DNA from: Pelolinea sp.
Lineage (GTDB): Bacteria > Chloroflexota > Anaerolineae > Anaerolineales > Anaerolineaceae
Direction: 5' to 3'
DNA length: 64,000 bases
Assembly: GCA_012797975.1 (NCBI GenBank)
Contig: JAAZOD010000030.1
Span: 62,001 to 126,000, forward strand
The notes beneath the pieces were generated by a model. That model did no database searches. It was not told the DNA's origin and saw only the letters and a program-made list of their open reading frames with translations. The position numbers and the translations under genes were made by a program. This document shows, piece after piece, positions 1 to 9,393 of the stretch; the first letter of the stretch is position 1, and every line of letters starts with the position of its first letter.

Positions 1-77
1 ATTTTCATTATTAATGCCTGCAAAAAAGAGTGCAATGAGAGGGCTGGCGCTGGGTATAATCAGCGTGGAAGATAGCC

Positions 78-1193
78 ATGCAAGTATGCTGTGAACTGTG
101 CGGTCGTAAAGAGGAATATGTGATTGCCAGATGGCGCTGCGATTGCGGCGGTGCCTGGACGTTGATCCCTTCTCGATCATTCCAGAGTGATTTGATTGAG
201 AAGGATGTTCATTCGATCTGGCGCTATCGTTCTTTTTTCCCTGCCGAGATCGCAGCGCTGCGGGAATCTCTGGGCGCTGGCCTTACTCCCTTGCTGCCCT
301 GCACGATCGATGACAGGGTGGTCTGCCTGAAACTTGATTTTCTCAATCCGACTGGTTCTTTCAAGGACCGCGGGGTTGAATTGATGATGAATGCTCTGGC
401 TGCGGCCAGGGTGGAACAGATTGTAGAAGATTCCTCCGGCAATGCGGGGGCATCCGTGGCTGCCTATGCTGCCCGGCTGGGTATGAAGGCCTCCATTTTT
501 GCTCCGCAGCACGCCTCCCCGGCAAAACTTGCCCAGATCGCGATGTACGGTGCGGCCATTCATACCATTCCCGGGTCGCGCCTCAATGCCAGCCAGGCGG
601 CCTTCGAAGCGGTGGGGCGGGGTGTGGTTTTTGCTTCCCATGCCTGGAATCCGCTTTACCTCTTGGGGCAGCAAACTGCTGCCTGGGAACTGTGGGAGCA
701 GAATGATCATCGTGCCCCTGATTGGGTGGTCGTGCCGGTTGGGCAGGGTGGAAATCTGCTTGGGTATTTTGAAGGTTTTCGGTTGCTGCTGGCAGCGGGC
801 TTTATTCAGAAGTTGCCGGGGTTGATTGCAGTGCAGCCCCAACGTTTGGCTCCTATCTGTGATGCGTTCGAGCAGGGGTGGAAGGAATGGGTGGAGGTTT
901 GTTCTCCGTCTGTCCCAAGTGTGGCGGAAGGTCTGGCGATCACCCGGCCGGTGCGCTGGAGGCATATTGTGCGAGCGATCAAAGAGAGCGGTGGTTTTTG
1001 CGTGAAAGTGCCGGAGGAAGATATCATCCCGGCTCAACGTTGGCTGGCTGAACGTGGGTTCTATGTGGAACCTACCAGTGCGGTGGTAATGGCAGCGTAT
1101 CAACGCATCACAAAAATTGTGGAAAGGAACCAGTCGGTCGTTTTTTCGCTGACGGGCAATGGCCTGAAAGCGAATCCGGCAAGCATGCGGTAA
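78..1193 (+). CDS. Threonine synthase-like PLP-dependent lyase
   Basis: Fold-type II PLP enzyme resembling threonine synthase, which converts O-phosphohomoserine to threonine in the cytosol. The N-terminus carries a small zinc-ribbon-like Cys cluster (CELCGRK and CDCGG, residues 5-25), common in threonine synthases and related lyases. The PLP lysine is K96 in GSFKDRG, followed by the substrate-loop motif DSSGNAGAS and a glycine-rich phosphate loop (GQGGNLLG). At 371 residues it has the length of the short class of threonine synthases. The ATG follows GGAAG. The next gene starts 9 bases after the stop, so the two probably form an operon. A neighbouring aminotransferase rather than hom/thrB genes leaves room for another substrate, such as serine or a diamino acid. 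Confidence 0.82.
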   Translation: MQVCCELCGRKEEYVIARWRCDCGGAWTLIPSRSFQSDLIEKDVHSIWRYRSFFPAEIAALRESLGAGLTPLLPCTIDDRVVCLKLDFLNPTGSFKDRGVELMMNALAAARVEQIVEDSSGNAGASVAAYAARLGMKASIFAPQHASPAKLAQIAMYGAAIHTIPGSRLNASQAAFEAVGRGVVFASHAWNPLYLLGQQTAAWELWEQNDHRAPDWVVVPVGQGGNLLGYFEGFRLLLAAGFIQKLPGLIAVQPQRLAPICDAFEQGWKEWVEVCSPSVPSVAEGLAITRPVRWRHIVRAIKESGGFCVKVPEEDIIPAQRWLAERGFYVEPTSAVVMAAYQRITKIVERNQSVVFSLTGNGLKANPASMR

Positions 1194-1202
1194 AATCGAA
1201 CC

Positions 1203-2291
1203 ATGCAAAATCAATCCATGCATCCAATCTTTTTTACGCGGGGGGTACCCCCGGGGGCAAGCATTCCGGTCGATCAGCTTGCTGATTGTGCCAAAGCGGT
1301 GATCGCTGAAGAAGGGGCCAACATTCTTCAATACGCTCCCGCTGCCGGTTATCCGCCATTGCGGGAGCTGCTTGCTCAGAAAAAGAATATTTCCATGGAG
1401 AGGGTCATTTTGGGGCAGGGATCGCTGCAAATTCTCGATATCCTTTTCCATTGCTTGTTGCACCCTGGTGATGCGGTTGCAGTGGAACAGCCCACCTATG
1501 ATCGTGTGCTGACCTTGATGCGCCGTGCCGGTCTGCGCATCTTTCCCATGAACCTGACGAACGATGGATTGGATCTGGATAATTTGCACAGCAAGCTGGA
1601 AAATGGCGAGCAGATACGCTTGATCTACACCATCCCCGATTTTCAGAACCCAAGCGGTTCGATCATGGCCCTTGAAAAACGAAAACGGCTGGTCGCACTG
1701 GCTGCTCGTTATAACTTCTTCATTGTGGAGGATTCTCCCTATCGTGATCTACGATATGAAGGAGAAGCGCTGCCCGCATTGTTTGACCTTGCTCCTGACA
1801 CCACCATTCAGCTCTCTTCTTTCAGCAAGTTGATCAGCCCCGGGTTGCGGGTGGGATATGCGGTGTTGCCGCAGAATCTGACCACGACGGTGGTCCATTA
1901 TGCGGAGGATACCTATATCAATCCAAGCTATTTAAATCATGCCGTGGTCTTCCGTTTTTTGCAGAACGGGTTCATGGAAGAACATTTACCTTTCTTGAAA
2001 AACCTCTATCGAACACGGCTGAAATGTATGTTGGCAGCGTTGGATTCAACCATGCCTGATCACTGCATTTGGACAAGACCAGAGGGCGGCTTCTTCATTG
2101 GTCTCTGGTTGTCGTCCAATAGCGGCCCGCTCTTGCTCGAGCGGGCGGAAGCACAGGGATTGCGCCTGACGGATGGTCGTGGTTTCTTCGTGAACGATGG
2201 AGGAAATTTCATTCGCCTTCCCTTCTGCGCGCTCAGCGAAGAGGAGATCCATCAGGGCATCTTGGCCTTGGCTGCATTGATCTCATCCTGA
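1203..2291 (+). CDS. PLP-dependent aminotransferase, MocR/2-aminoadipate type
   Basis: Class I/II (fold-type I) aminotransferase of the family that includes 2-aminoadipate aminotransferase LysN and the catalytic half of MocR regulators. The Schiff-base lysine is about K209 in SSFSKLISPGLRVGY. Other family marks are YTIPDFQNPSG (near 142-152) and VEDSPYRDLRY (near 175-185). At 362 residues it has no N-terminal GntR helix-turn-helix, so it is an enzyme and not a regulator. It lies 9 bases behind the threonine-synthase-like gene, suggesting joint amino-acid metabolism. Substrate specificity cannot be read from sequence alone. Confidence 0.85.
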   Translation: MQNQSMHPIFFTRGVPPGASIPVDQLADCAKAVIAEEGANILQYAPAAGYPPLRELLAQKKNISMERVILGQGSLQILDILFHCLLHPGDAVAVEQPTYDRVLTLMRRAGLRIFPMNLTNDGLDLDNLHSKLENGEQIRLIYTIPDFQNPSGSIMALEKRKRLVALAARYNFFIVEDSPYRDLRYEGEALPALFDLAPDTTIQLSSFSKLISPGLRVGYAVLPQNLTTTVVHYAEDTYINPSYLNHAVVFRFLQNGFMEEHLPFLKNLYRTRLKCMLAALDSTMPDHCIWTRPEGGFFIGLWLSSNSGPLLLERAEAQGLRLTDGRGFFVNDGGNFIRLPFCALSEEEIHQGILALAALISS

Positions 2292-2470
2292 TTCATTCTT
2301 GGTTCCTTTTTCATGAAATCACATTGCTAAGAGAATTATTAATACTTTTATCCCTGCAGGAATTTGCCTGTATCATGGGGCTATTATGATGAATATTATT
2401 GACTAAGTATTAATATGAAAATTCAAAGCAAATTGACTTGAAAACAATCTGCGCAGTTGCAAATAAAAGA

Positions 2471-2902
2471 TTATAGATCGGAGGTACAGTGAGGGCAGCG
2501 TGATGCCTGAACAGGGATTTCGGTACAGCAATGCGGACAAAGTTTGGTGGTAGGTTCGGCAGGGGCCGGGTTTGTTTTGGATAGACGATTGATCTGGCGA
2601 ATCACGATGAAGATTACGAAAGCAATGATGAGGAATTCCACCACGGTGTTCAGGAAAACACCGTAATTGATGGTCACTGCCCCGGCCGCCTGGGCTTCTT
2701 GCAGAGTTTTATAAGGATCCCCATTCAAGGTGACGAATAAGTTGCTGAAATCGACTTTTCCAAGCAGTAAACCGATGGGTGGCATGATGATATCGTTGAC
2801 GAGTGAACTGATGATCTTTCCAAACGCACTTCCGATGATGATGCCTACCGCCAGATCCAATACATTACCACGTTGAATGAACTCTTTGAATTCTTTGATC
2901 AT
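2471..2902 (-). CDS. mscL: Large-conductance mechanosensitive channel MscL with C-terminal zinc ribbon
   Basis: Homopentameric membrane channel that opens under high tension and protects against hypo-osmotic shock. The N-terminal amphipathic helix and TM1 ([20 protein letters not shown], about 8-27) match the family closely, as does TM2 (about 80-101). After the usual RQINRL end, a Pro/Ala linker leads to two CPHC motifs (CPHCCTE near 122 and CPHC near 136), forming a treble-clef or zinc-ribbon module in place of the plain cytoplasmic helix bundle. Total 143 residues. It is a single gene, convergent with the aminotransferase and divergent from the glycosyltransferase. Confidence 0.93.
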   Translation of the reverse strand: MIKEFKEFIQRGNVLDLAVGIIIGSAFGKIISSLVNDIIMPPIGLLLGKVDFSNLFVTLNGDPYKTLQEAQAAGAVTINYGVFLNTVVEFLIIAFVIFIVIRQINRLSKTNPAPAEPTTKLCPHCCTEIPVQASRCPHCTSDL

Positions 2903-3111
2903 TCTGAATCCCTTCTTTTTAATCCATTATAGGGTGTTTCGGATCAGATTGGGATGTGAAAGGTCTGCTTGATCAAATAAAGGGCTTGCGAAAGGCATAA
3001 TCTGCTGTACACTATTGATTATTGGGAAAATGGTTAGAATTATTCCGCCGCATAATTGTTAACTGTTCCGTTCTAATACTATATCGATAGAATGAATGAA
3101 GAAACAAGAAT

Positions 3112-5163
3112 ATGAATAATACTGTTTATGCATTGGCACGTTTTGCGGTCAGTCTCTATCCATTTTTGCATGCTTTGGCGACTGCAGTTGGGTCCGTCTT
3201 TGCTGTCAGCGGTGTTACGGATTTTATTTTCGATGTCTATTACATCTTTCGTTCCGTACGCCGTTTCTTCCTCTCCCGTAATTGGCCAAAACTTACCCTT
3301 GAACGGCTTGAGGCCCGTGAGCAGCAAAAGATCGCCGTGATCGTTGCTTGCTGGCATGAAGAGGCAGTCATTGCAAAAACATTGCGCAATGCCTGTGAAT
3401 CCATTCATTATCGCAACTATGATATTTTCGTTGGAACATATCCCAATGATCCTGCGACGCAGCGTGAAGTGGATAAAGTCAATCGGGAATTTCCACAGGT
3501 GCATAAAGTTGTTACCGCCGATGATGGCCCTACCAATAAAGCGGCCAATCTGAACCAGGTCTTTGAGGCGATTCGGGATTACGAAAGAAAAACAGGATTG
3601 CAGTATGAGATTATCATCATGCATGATTCGGAGGATGTTATTCATCCGTATGAATTGCTTGTTTCCAATTATCTGATCCCTCGCATGGATGTTGTACAGA
3701 TCCCTGTTTTCCCGATGGCTTTGCCATTGCGGCATTCCACTCATTGGACGTATGCCGATGAATTTGCTGAGAACCATACCAAATTGCTGCTGGTGCGTGA
3801 GATGATCGGTGGTTTTGTGCCTTCGGCAGGTGTGGGTACCGCTTTTACAAAACGCGCTTTTGAATTATTTGCGCTGGAAAATGAAAAGAAAATCTTCACC
3901 CCCGGTTCGCTGACCGAAGACTATGAATTGGGGTTGCGCATGAATTTGCGCGGTTATCGCGCTGCGTTTGTGCTTGTTCACCTTCCCCCTGAAAACCCTG
4001 ATAAGAAGATGAAACGGAGCGCCACCGATTGGGTTGCGACAAGGGCGGTTTTTCCTCTGGATTTCAAACGTGCCGTCCGGCAAAAAACACGTTGGAATAT
4101 TGGCATCGTTTTGCAGAGCTGGCAGAAGATCGGCTGGACGGGAAATGCGAAAGTTCGCTGGAACTTGTTCCAGGATCGTAAGGCCCTGTTTACCACGCCG
4201 GCGAACTTTTTAGGGTATTTTGTCCTGTTGTATTTCATTTTGTATCAAATTCTAAAAACTTATTTTGCTCAATATATGCCGCCTTTGATTGTAAAAGGCA
4301 CTTTCCTGTGGTATTTGACCCTTATTTCAACTTTTTTCATGGTCTGGCGCTCTCTTTGCCGTGCCTATGCGGTTAATAAAATCTATGGTTTTTGGCCGGC
4401 CGTCACATCCATTCCCCGCTCCATTTGGGGCAATGTGATCAACTTCTTCGCCATCATGCGCGCCGTTCGCATTTATATCACCACCCGTATCCGCAAAGAA
4501 CGGGTACAGTGGGATAAAACCGATCATGAGTTTCCATCGGAGGTTATTGAAGAGGAGCGCGCTTCACAACACGATCTTTCTGCAATGATGGAAAAACAGC
4601 TTGGAAAGGTCGAACTGGATGAGGAGGGGCTGATCCGCGATTTCACCCTAGTCATGCAGAAGGGTACGACAAAAGAAAAAGTATCCGCTATGCAGAAAAT
4701 AGATCGCTCCACTGGCTCCATTCTGTTCCCTTACCTGGTGAAATACTACGATGACCCTGCCTGGCAGGTGAGGGGAGAGTTCTGCCGAACCTGCAGCTTT
4801 TTACGATATGCGCAGGCGGTGCCTTACCTTCGCAAACTATCCAGCGATCTCGATTGGACCGTGCGCAGCAACGCCGTTCGTGCCCTTGGGAAACTGGGCG
4901 AATTGGGCGAAAAAGAATTGTTGGATATTCTGAGAGGGGATGACAACTACGCCAGCGAGGCAGCCCAAGTCATTCTGGAACATCAAGTTTTCTTTAAAGA
5001 GAATGTACGGCGGCTTTTTTCGGATGATAAAGGTGAGATCAAACGTGGTCTGACTTTTCTGGAAGATTTGAAGAAATTCGGAAAATCAAAACTCGCTGAC
5101 CAGTTGTTGAACCTTTATTTGGAAGGGAACGAAAAAGAGATTCGCACTTTTCTCGGTGAATGA
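3112..5163 (+). CDS. Membrane GT2 glycosyltransferase (NfrB-like) with C-terminal HEAT repeats
   Basis: Processive-type family 2 glycosyltransferase. After an N-terminal hydrophobic segment (about 10-35), the GT-A domain shows the nucleotide-sugar aspartates (DSEDV near 172), a TED motif near 268-270, and a QxxRW-type RQKTRW near 324-328. The stretch from ATRAVFPLDF to SWQKIGW is characteristic of NfrB-type exopolysaccharide transferases. Three to four membrane helices follow (about 360-450). The last 160 residues (about 520-683) are HEAT-like helical repeats, where NfrB proteins normally carry a c-di-GMP-binding MshEN-type domain. The gene stands alone and converges with the HD-GYP gene. The donor and polymer are unknown. 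Confidence 0.8.
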   Translation: MNNTVYALARFAVSLYPFLHALATAVGSVFAVSGVTDFIFDVYYIFRSVRRFFLSRNWPKLTLERLEAREQQKIAVIVACWHEEAVIAKTLRNACESIHYRNYDIFVGTYPNDPATQREVDKVNREFPQVHKVVTADDGPTNKAANLNQVFEAIRDYERKTGLQYEIIIMHDSEDVIHPYELLVSNYLIPRMDVVQIPVFPMALPLRHSTHWTYADEFAENHTKLLLVREMIGGFVPSAGVGTAFTKRAFELFALENEKKIFTPGSLTEDYELGLRMNLRGYRAAFVLVHLPPENPDKKMKRSATDWVATRAVFPLDFKRAVRQKTRWNIGIVLQSWQKIGWTGNAKVRWNLFQDRKALFTTPANFLGYFVLLYFILYQILKTYFAQYMPPLIVKGTFLWYLTLISTFFMVWRSLCRAYAVNKIYGFWPAVTSIPRSIWGNVINFFAIMRAVRIYITTRIRKERVQWDKTDHEFPSEVIEEERASQHDLSAMMEKQLGKVELDEEGLIRDFTLVMQKGTTKEKVSAMQKIDRSTGSILFPYLVKYYDDPAWQVRGEFCRTCSFLRYAQAVPYLRKLSSDLDWTVRSNAVRALGKLGELGEKELLDILRGDDNYASEAAQVILEHQVFFKENVRRLFSDDKGEIKRGLTFLEDLKKFGKSKLADQLLNLYLEGNEKEIRTFLGE

Positions 5164-5173
5164 GTTGGGTGCC

Positions 5174-7663
5174 CTATAATTTTTTGAATAGTTCATTCTT
5201 GATCAATTTCAAGAAGAGTTCAACCACCTGCGGATCAAACTGAATGTCTTTTTGCTCTTCAATATAGTCCAGTGTCTTTTTCGCATTCCACGCCTTGCGG
5301 TAAGGCCTATCTGAGGTAAGGGCATCCCATACGTCGACGACGGAGAATATCCTGGCTGAAAGAGGGATTTCCTCGCCCTTTAATTGCCGTGGGTAGCCGC
5401 TCCCATTCCACCACTCATGATGGCAGTAGGGAATATCCAGCGCTTGCCGAAGATGGGCGATGGGGCTGAGCAGGTTATAGGCGAATACGGGGTGTTTGCG
5501 CATGATCAGCCATTCCTCTTCTGTCAACGGCCCTGGTTTTAGCAAAATGGAATCGGGAATGCCCATTTTGCCGATGTCGTGCAGCAAGGCGCCGCGGCGG
5601 ATGTGGATCAGATCCTTGTCGGCGATGCCCATCAATTGTGCCAGCCGCACGGTCATTTCTACCACTCTCTGCGTGTGCCCTTCGGTTTCCTGGTCGCGTA
5701 AGTCCAACGCGCGGGTCCATCCTTCCAGCGTCGTATCGTACGCTAAGGAAAGCTCGATGTTGGATCGTTGCAGGTTTTCGAGTAAAGTGGTGTTGTCGAT
5801 GGCGATGGCTGCCTGCCCGGCCAGCGTTTCCAAAAAGAAGATCCAATCCTGGTCGGGGGTGATCAATTTTCGGTTAAAAATATCCAGCACGCCCTTGACT
5901 TGACCCTTTGCGATCAGGGGGACACTGTAGAAACTGAGAAAACCCTCTTCCTGCAGCAGCGGCAGGTATGCCATCCCCTCGTCGGATTCAAACAGATCTA
6001 ATGCCTGTACAAGATGCCTTTCCATGGTCGCTTGGCCTGAGATCCCTTCACCCAATCTCAGTTTGTACGATTCAATGGTACGTGTCCGAAATCCTCTGCC
6101 GGCTGCAAAATTAAGCAGTTGAGTTTGTTGGTTCAGCAGCAGCACGGCAGCGGCATCGACATTTAATTTCTCGACCACCTGATCGAGCAAAATGTTCAGA
6201 GTTACACGCAGATCAAGGCTGGAATTGATTACCAGGTCGATGTCATGCAGGGCGGATAGGCGTTCCAACTGTCGTTGCGTTTGCTCCAGCAAGCGTGTAT
6301 TTTCCATCGTAATGGCGATCTGTGATCCTAAAGATTCTACAAGGTGCAGGTCATTTTTGCTGAAAATTCCGGGCTTATATGATTGAACGGCCATGACACC
6401 AATGGCTTTTTCGTGAACGATGAGCGGAATGCCCAGCCAGGAACGGGCTGGTTGTTCCTCATGGATGGGCGTGGAAAAGACTTTTTCGGCAGTAAGGTCT
6501 TGGATAAGGAGCGGTTTTTGTTTTTGGATGACCCATCCAAACGGGCTATCAGGTTCTATTTGAAAAGGTATCCCTTCCCATTCGATTAACCGCTTATTAT
6601 TTTCAATAGCTGAAACGACAACGTATTCATTATTGGGCTTAACAGTCTTTACAATGACAAATGTGTCGAGCGGTAGTATTTTCTTTACTTTTTCATAAAT
6701 GGTGGAAAATAATTTTTCTGAATCCAAAACACTGGAAGTGGCAATCGCTGTTTCATAAAGCAGACTGATCTCTTTGGCCTGCTGCTGGGTGGATTCGAAA
6801 AGGTTTATTTTTTCAATTGCGATGGAGAGCGTGTCGGCAAAGGTGGTGAGCAGTCGTTTGTCTTCTTCCGTGAACGCATTTATTTCTTCGCTCTCGGCGT
6901 TGATGACGCCAATGGTGGCTTGATGCAACCTGATCGGCACCGCCAATTCCGATTTTGTTCTTGGGTCAAAGCTGTAATATTTTTTGTCTTTTTGAACATC
7001 TTCGCTGTAATATAACTCTCCACTTTGAAAAACATATCCAAGAATGCCCTCGGTAGAAGGAATGATCTTGTCTCTATTTTTTTTATCTGTTAATCCTTGA
7101 TAGGAATCATGCATGATCAAACTGTTTGTCCCGTTGGCAAGATAGATGCCATAATTATTCAAGGAAAATACGCTGGTCAGTAATCTGGTTGCATCTGCAA
7201 CCAGATCATCCATGGTTTGTGAAGTGGTGGCCGATAAGGTGATGCCATGCAAGATGGCCAGTTCCGATAATTGCCGTTGTAATGAAGCTTCATTGTTCAT
7301 ATGCTGTGTGATATCTTCTCCAATGCACAGGATTCCTTGATAGATTGAATTCTCATTCTCTAAAGCAGTGATATTCCATTTGACCAGTAATATATTTCCA
7401 TCTTGAGTTTTCAATTCATCAATGTACTGGGCAGAATGCTTTTCGTGGGATGTTTTTTCGAGAATGTCTTTGATGGCTGTATTCTGTTCGTGAACGAAAA
7501 CATCAGACCAGTTTTTCCCTTGGATGGATGCAAAGGACGAGTTTATTAAATGCAGAAAGAAGGGGTTGGCATAGCTGATTTTTTGGTTTTCATCCAAAGT
7601 CAGAACCAGCAGTTTGAGCCCGTTGAAAATCTTGTTGAAATGCGCGTTTGTTCTTTCGGTCAT
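5174..7663 (-). CDS. PAS-GAF-GAF-GAF-HD-GYP cyclic-di-GMP phosphodiesterase
   Basis: Cytosolic sensor enzyme predicted to hydrolyse cyclic-di-GMP. An N-terminal PAS domain (about 1-130) is followed by three GAF domains (about 150-300, 310-460, 475-630) and an HD-GYP output domain (about 650-829). The metal-binding HD pair is in ALLHDIGKMGIPD and the GYP segment is GSGYPRQLKGEEIPLSARI, followed by VDVWDALTSDRPYR; both are intact. There is no signal peptide or membrane helix, so it senses a cytoplasmic signal. It is divergent from a GGDEF gene across a 245-base gap, so synthesis and breakdown of the messenger sit side by side. Its third GAF and the linker after it closely resemble the end of the truncated sensor at 10430-11941. 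Confidence 0.92.
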   Translation of the reverse strand: MTERTNAHFNKIFNGLKLLVLTLDENQKISYANPFFLHLINSSFASIQGKNWSDVFVHEQNTAIKDILEKTSHEKHSAQYIDELKTQDGNILLVKWNITALENENSIYQGILCIGEDITQHMNNEASLQRQLSELAILHGITLSATTSQTMDDLVADATRLLTSVFSLNNYGIYLANGTNSLIMHDSYQGLTDKKNRDKIIPSTEGILGYVFQSGELYYSEDVQKDKKYYSFDPRTKSELAVPIRLHQATIGVINAESEEINAFTEEDKRLLTTFADTLSIAIEKINLFESTQQQAKEISLLYETAIATSSVLDSEKLFSTIYEKVKKILPLDTFVIVKTVKPNNEYVVVSAIENNKRLIEWEGIPFQIEPDSPFGWVIQKQKPLLIQDLTAEKVFSTPIHEEQPARSWLGIPLIVHEKAIGVMAVQSYKPGIFSKNDLHLVESLGSQIAITMENTRLLEQTQRQLERLSALHDIDLVINSSLDLRVTLNILLDQVVEKLNVDAAAVLLLNQQTQLLNFAAGRGFRTRTIESYKLRLGEGISGQATMERHLVQALDLFESDEGMAYLPLLQEEGFLSFYSVPLIAKGQVKGVLDIFNRKLITPDQDWIFFLETLAGQAAIAIDNTTLLENLQRSNIELSLAYDTTLEGWTRALDLRDQETEGHTQRVVEMTVRLAQLMGIADKDLIHIRRGALLHDIGKMGIPDSILLKPGPLTEEEWLIMRKHPVFAYNLLSPIAHLRQALDIPYCHHEWWNGSGYPRQLKGEEIPLSARIFSVVDVWDALTSDRPYRKAWNAKKTLDYIEEQKDIQFDPQVVELFLKLIKNELFKKL

Positions 7664-7908
7664 TCGAAATCAAATTCTTTCTTAAAAGAAAACGCCTACA
7701 CCGATCTGCCATGCCATTCATAGCAACAATCTCGTAGAGGCGCCCTCCCCTGGATTCTATTCATCATTATATATGAAAATTACCCTGATGGTATTTCAAT
7801 TTCTTTTTTTGTATAATAAAATTGTATATGTTCAGTATAGATCCTTTGGAAGGAATACGCTGTGGGGTATTAAGCATATACAATTCTTGGCGGTATTGAG
7901 AGGTATCG

Positions 7909-9393
7909 TTGGAGGGCATAAAACAGTCTATCTTGTTGCTTGGCGATCAAGCAGATTTTAGTGAACAAATATTTAAAATCGTTTGCGATAATGCATGGTG
8001 TGGATTAAATCTGATTCGATTAGAGAAGCGGATCGATGTTCAAAGAACACTGAAAACGAACAATATTTGTCTGATCCTTTTTTGTGTTAAGGACAGGCAG
8101 TATTTTGTCGATACCCTTAGTCTGGTGCAAAAATCAGGATACAGTGGTTCGTTAATTCCCATCACAAAGGGCAAAGATGCTGAAATTGCCGATCTGGCGC
8201 GGCAGCATGGCTTCGGGGATCCTTTATCGGCGGAAACGTTAACGGATTGCATCTTGTTGCAGGCCATCTTTTATACGATTGAAAAAAAGCGGATCTCGAA
8301 TGAAATCAGTGTTCGAGATGCGATTCTTCGTTCAGTGAATTTTGCTGCCGAAAATTTCCTGAACAACCCGGATTGGAAAATGCACATCAAAGAAGTATTG
8401 CAAAAAATTGCCGAAGCCAGCCGGGTGGATAGGGTTTTCCTCTATGAAAATATCTATGAAGATCAGAATCTAAAAAGCGCACGGCTGGTCGAACGATGGA
8501 TCGCTCCTGAAATTTCAGAAGAGCGGATTGCTGTACCGGGGGAAGAGCGGACATTTAAAGAAATGGGGTTGGAATCGTTTATCGAAGAGCTGCGAAATAC
8601 CCGCTATGTTAAATCACATGTTCGCGATCTGCCTAAAAAACTGCAGCCTTTATTCCGAATGATAAATGTTCAATCTATTCTCATCGTTTCCATTTTCACG
8701 AACGGTGATTGGTGGGGTTTTATCGGTTTTGATCAGTGTAAATATGAACGAGAATGGAAAACACTTGAAATCGAAGAATTGAAGACGGCCAGCAGCATTA
8801 TTTCAGCAGCCATCACCCGGCAGAAAACGGACGCGCGCTTGAAGTATCTGGCAACGCACGATTATTTGACGAATTTGCCGAACCGTCTGCTTTTTGAAGA
8901 TCATCTCCATGGTGCAATGGCGCGTTCCCAGCGCTCAAAAAAATGGGTTGGGTTGTATGTTATTGATCTGGACCATTTCAAGAAGGTAAATGATACCCAT
9001 GGTCATCCCTTTGGAGATAAGGTTCTCATCGAAGTGGGCAGGAGATTGCTGGGTGCCATTCGCTCCAGTGATACGGTTGCCCGGATCGGTGGTGACGAAT
9101 TTGTTGTGCTTGGGGAAGATCTTTCTTCAATGGATGATGTGAATCGGGTGGGGAACAAGATTCTCATTGCATTTAGCGAGCCAATTGTATGCGATAATAT
9201 TGATAATATTAAGGTTCAAATTACTCCTAGTGTCGGAATCAGCATCTATCCCGTGGATGGTGAGGATATGGAGAATTTGATGCGTTATGCTGATATCAGC
9301 CTGTACAGTGCAAAGAAGCAAGGAAATACCTTTAACGTTTATCAAGAAAGTGCAGGAAAACAATTATGGCTCGACAATTTACAAAAATTCTGA
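7909..9393 (+). CDS. Diguanylate cyclase with degenerate receiver, GAF and GGDEF domains
   Basis: Predicted to make cyclic-di-GMP from two GTP. An N-terminal CheY-like segment (about 7-115) lacks a clear phosphoacceptor aspartate pattern. It is followed by a GAF-like region (about 150-300) and a GGDEF domain (about 320-485) with an intact active site, ARIGGDEFVVLGED, and the usual NLPNR and HPFGDKVL motifs. No RxxD inhibitory site is evident directly upstream of GGDEF. The start is a TTG with GAGAGG five bases ahead; no ATG is available in frame before it. The 3' end overlaps the next gene by 28 bases, which suggests translational coupling. Confidence 0.9.
   Translation: MEGIKQSILLLGDQADFSEQIFKIVCDNAWCGLNLIRLEKRIDVQRTLKTNNICLILFCVKDRQYFVDTLSLVQKSGYSGSLIPITKGKDAEIADLARQHGFGDPLSAETLTDCILLQAIFYTIEKKRISNEISVRDAILRSVNFAAENFLNNPDWKMHIKEVLQKIAEASRVDRVFLYENIYEDQNLKSARLVERWIAPEISEERIAVPGEERTFKEMGLESFIEELRNTRYVKSHVRDLPKKLQPLFRMINVQSILIVSIFTNGDWWGFIGFDQCKYEREWKTLEIEELKTASSIISAAITRQKTDARLKYLATHDYLTNLPNRLLFEDHLHGAMARSQRSKKWVGLYVIDLDHFKKVNDTHGHPFGDKVLIEVGRRLLGAIRSSDTVARIGGDEFVVLGEDLSSMDDVNRVGNKILIAFSEPIVCDNIDNIKVQITPSVGISIYPVDGEDMENLMRYADISLYSAKKQGNTFNVYQESAGKQLWLDNLQKF

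Noticed and set aside
177-1589. Long open frame of 470 residues on the minus strand
   Set aside because: It overlaps two well-supported plus-strand enzyme genes with intact motifs, and its translation is low in recognisable structure and rich in His, Arg and Pro.
3079-3777. 232-residue minus-strand frame over the glycosyltransferase
   Set aside because: The plus-strand gene has clear GT2 motifs at this position; the minus frame shows no family features.
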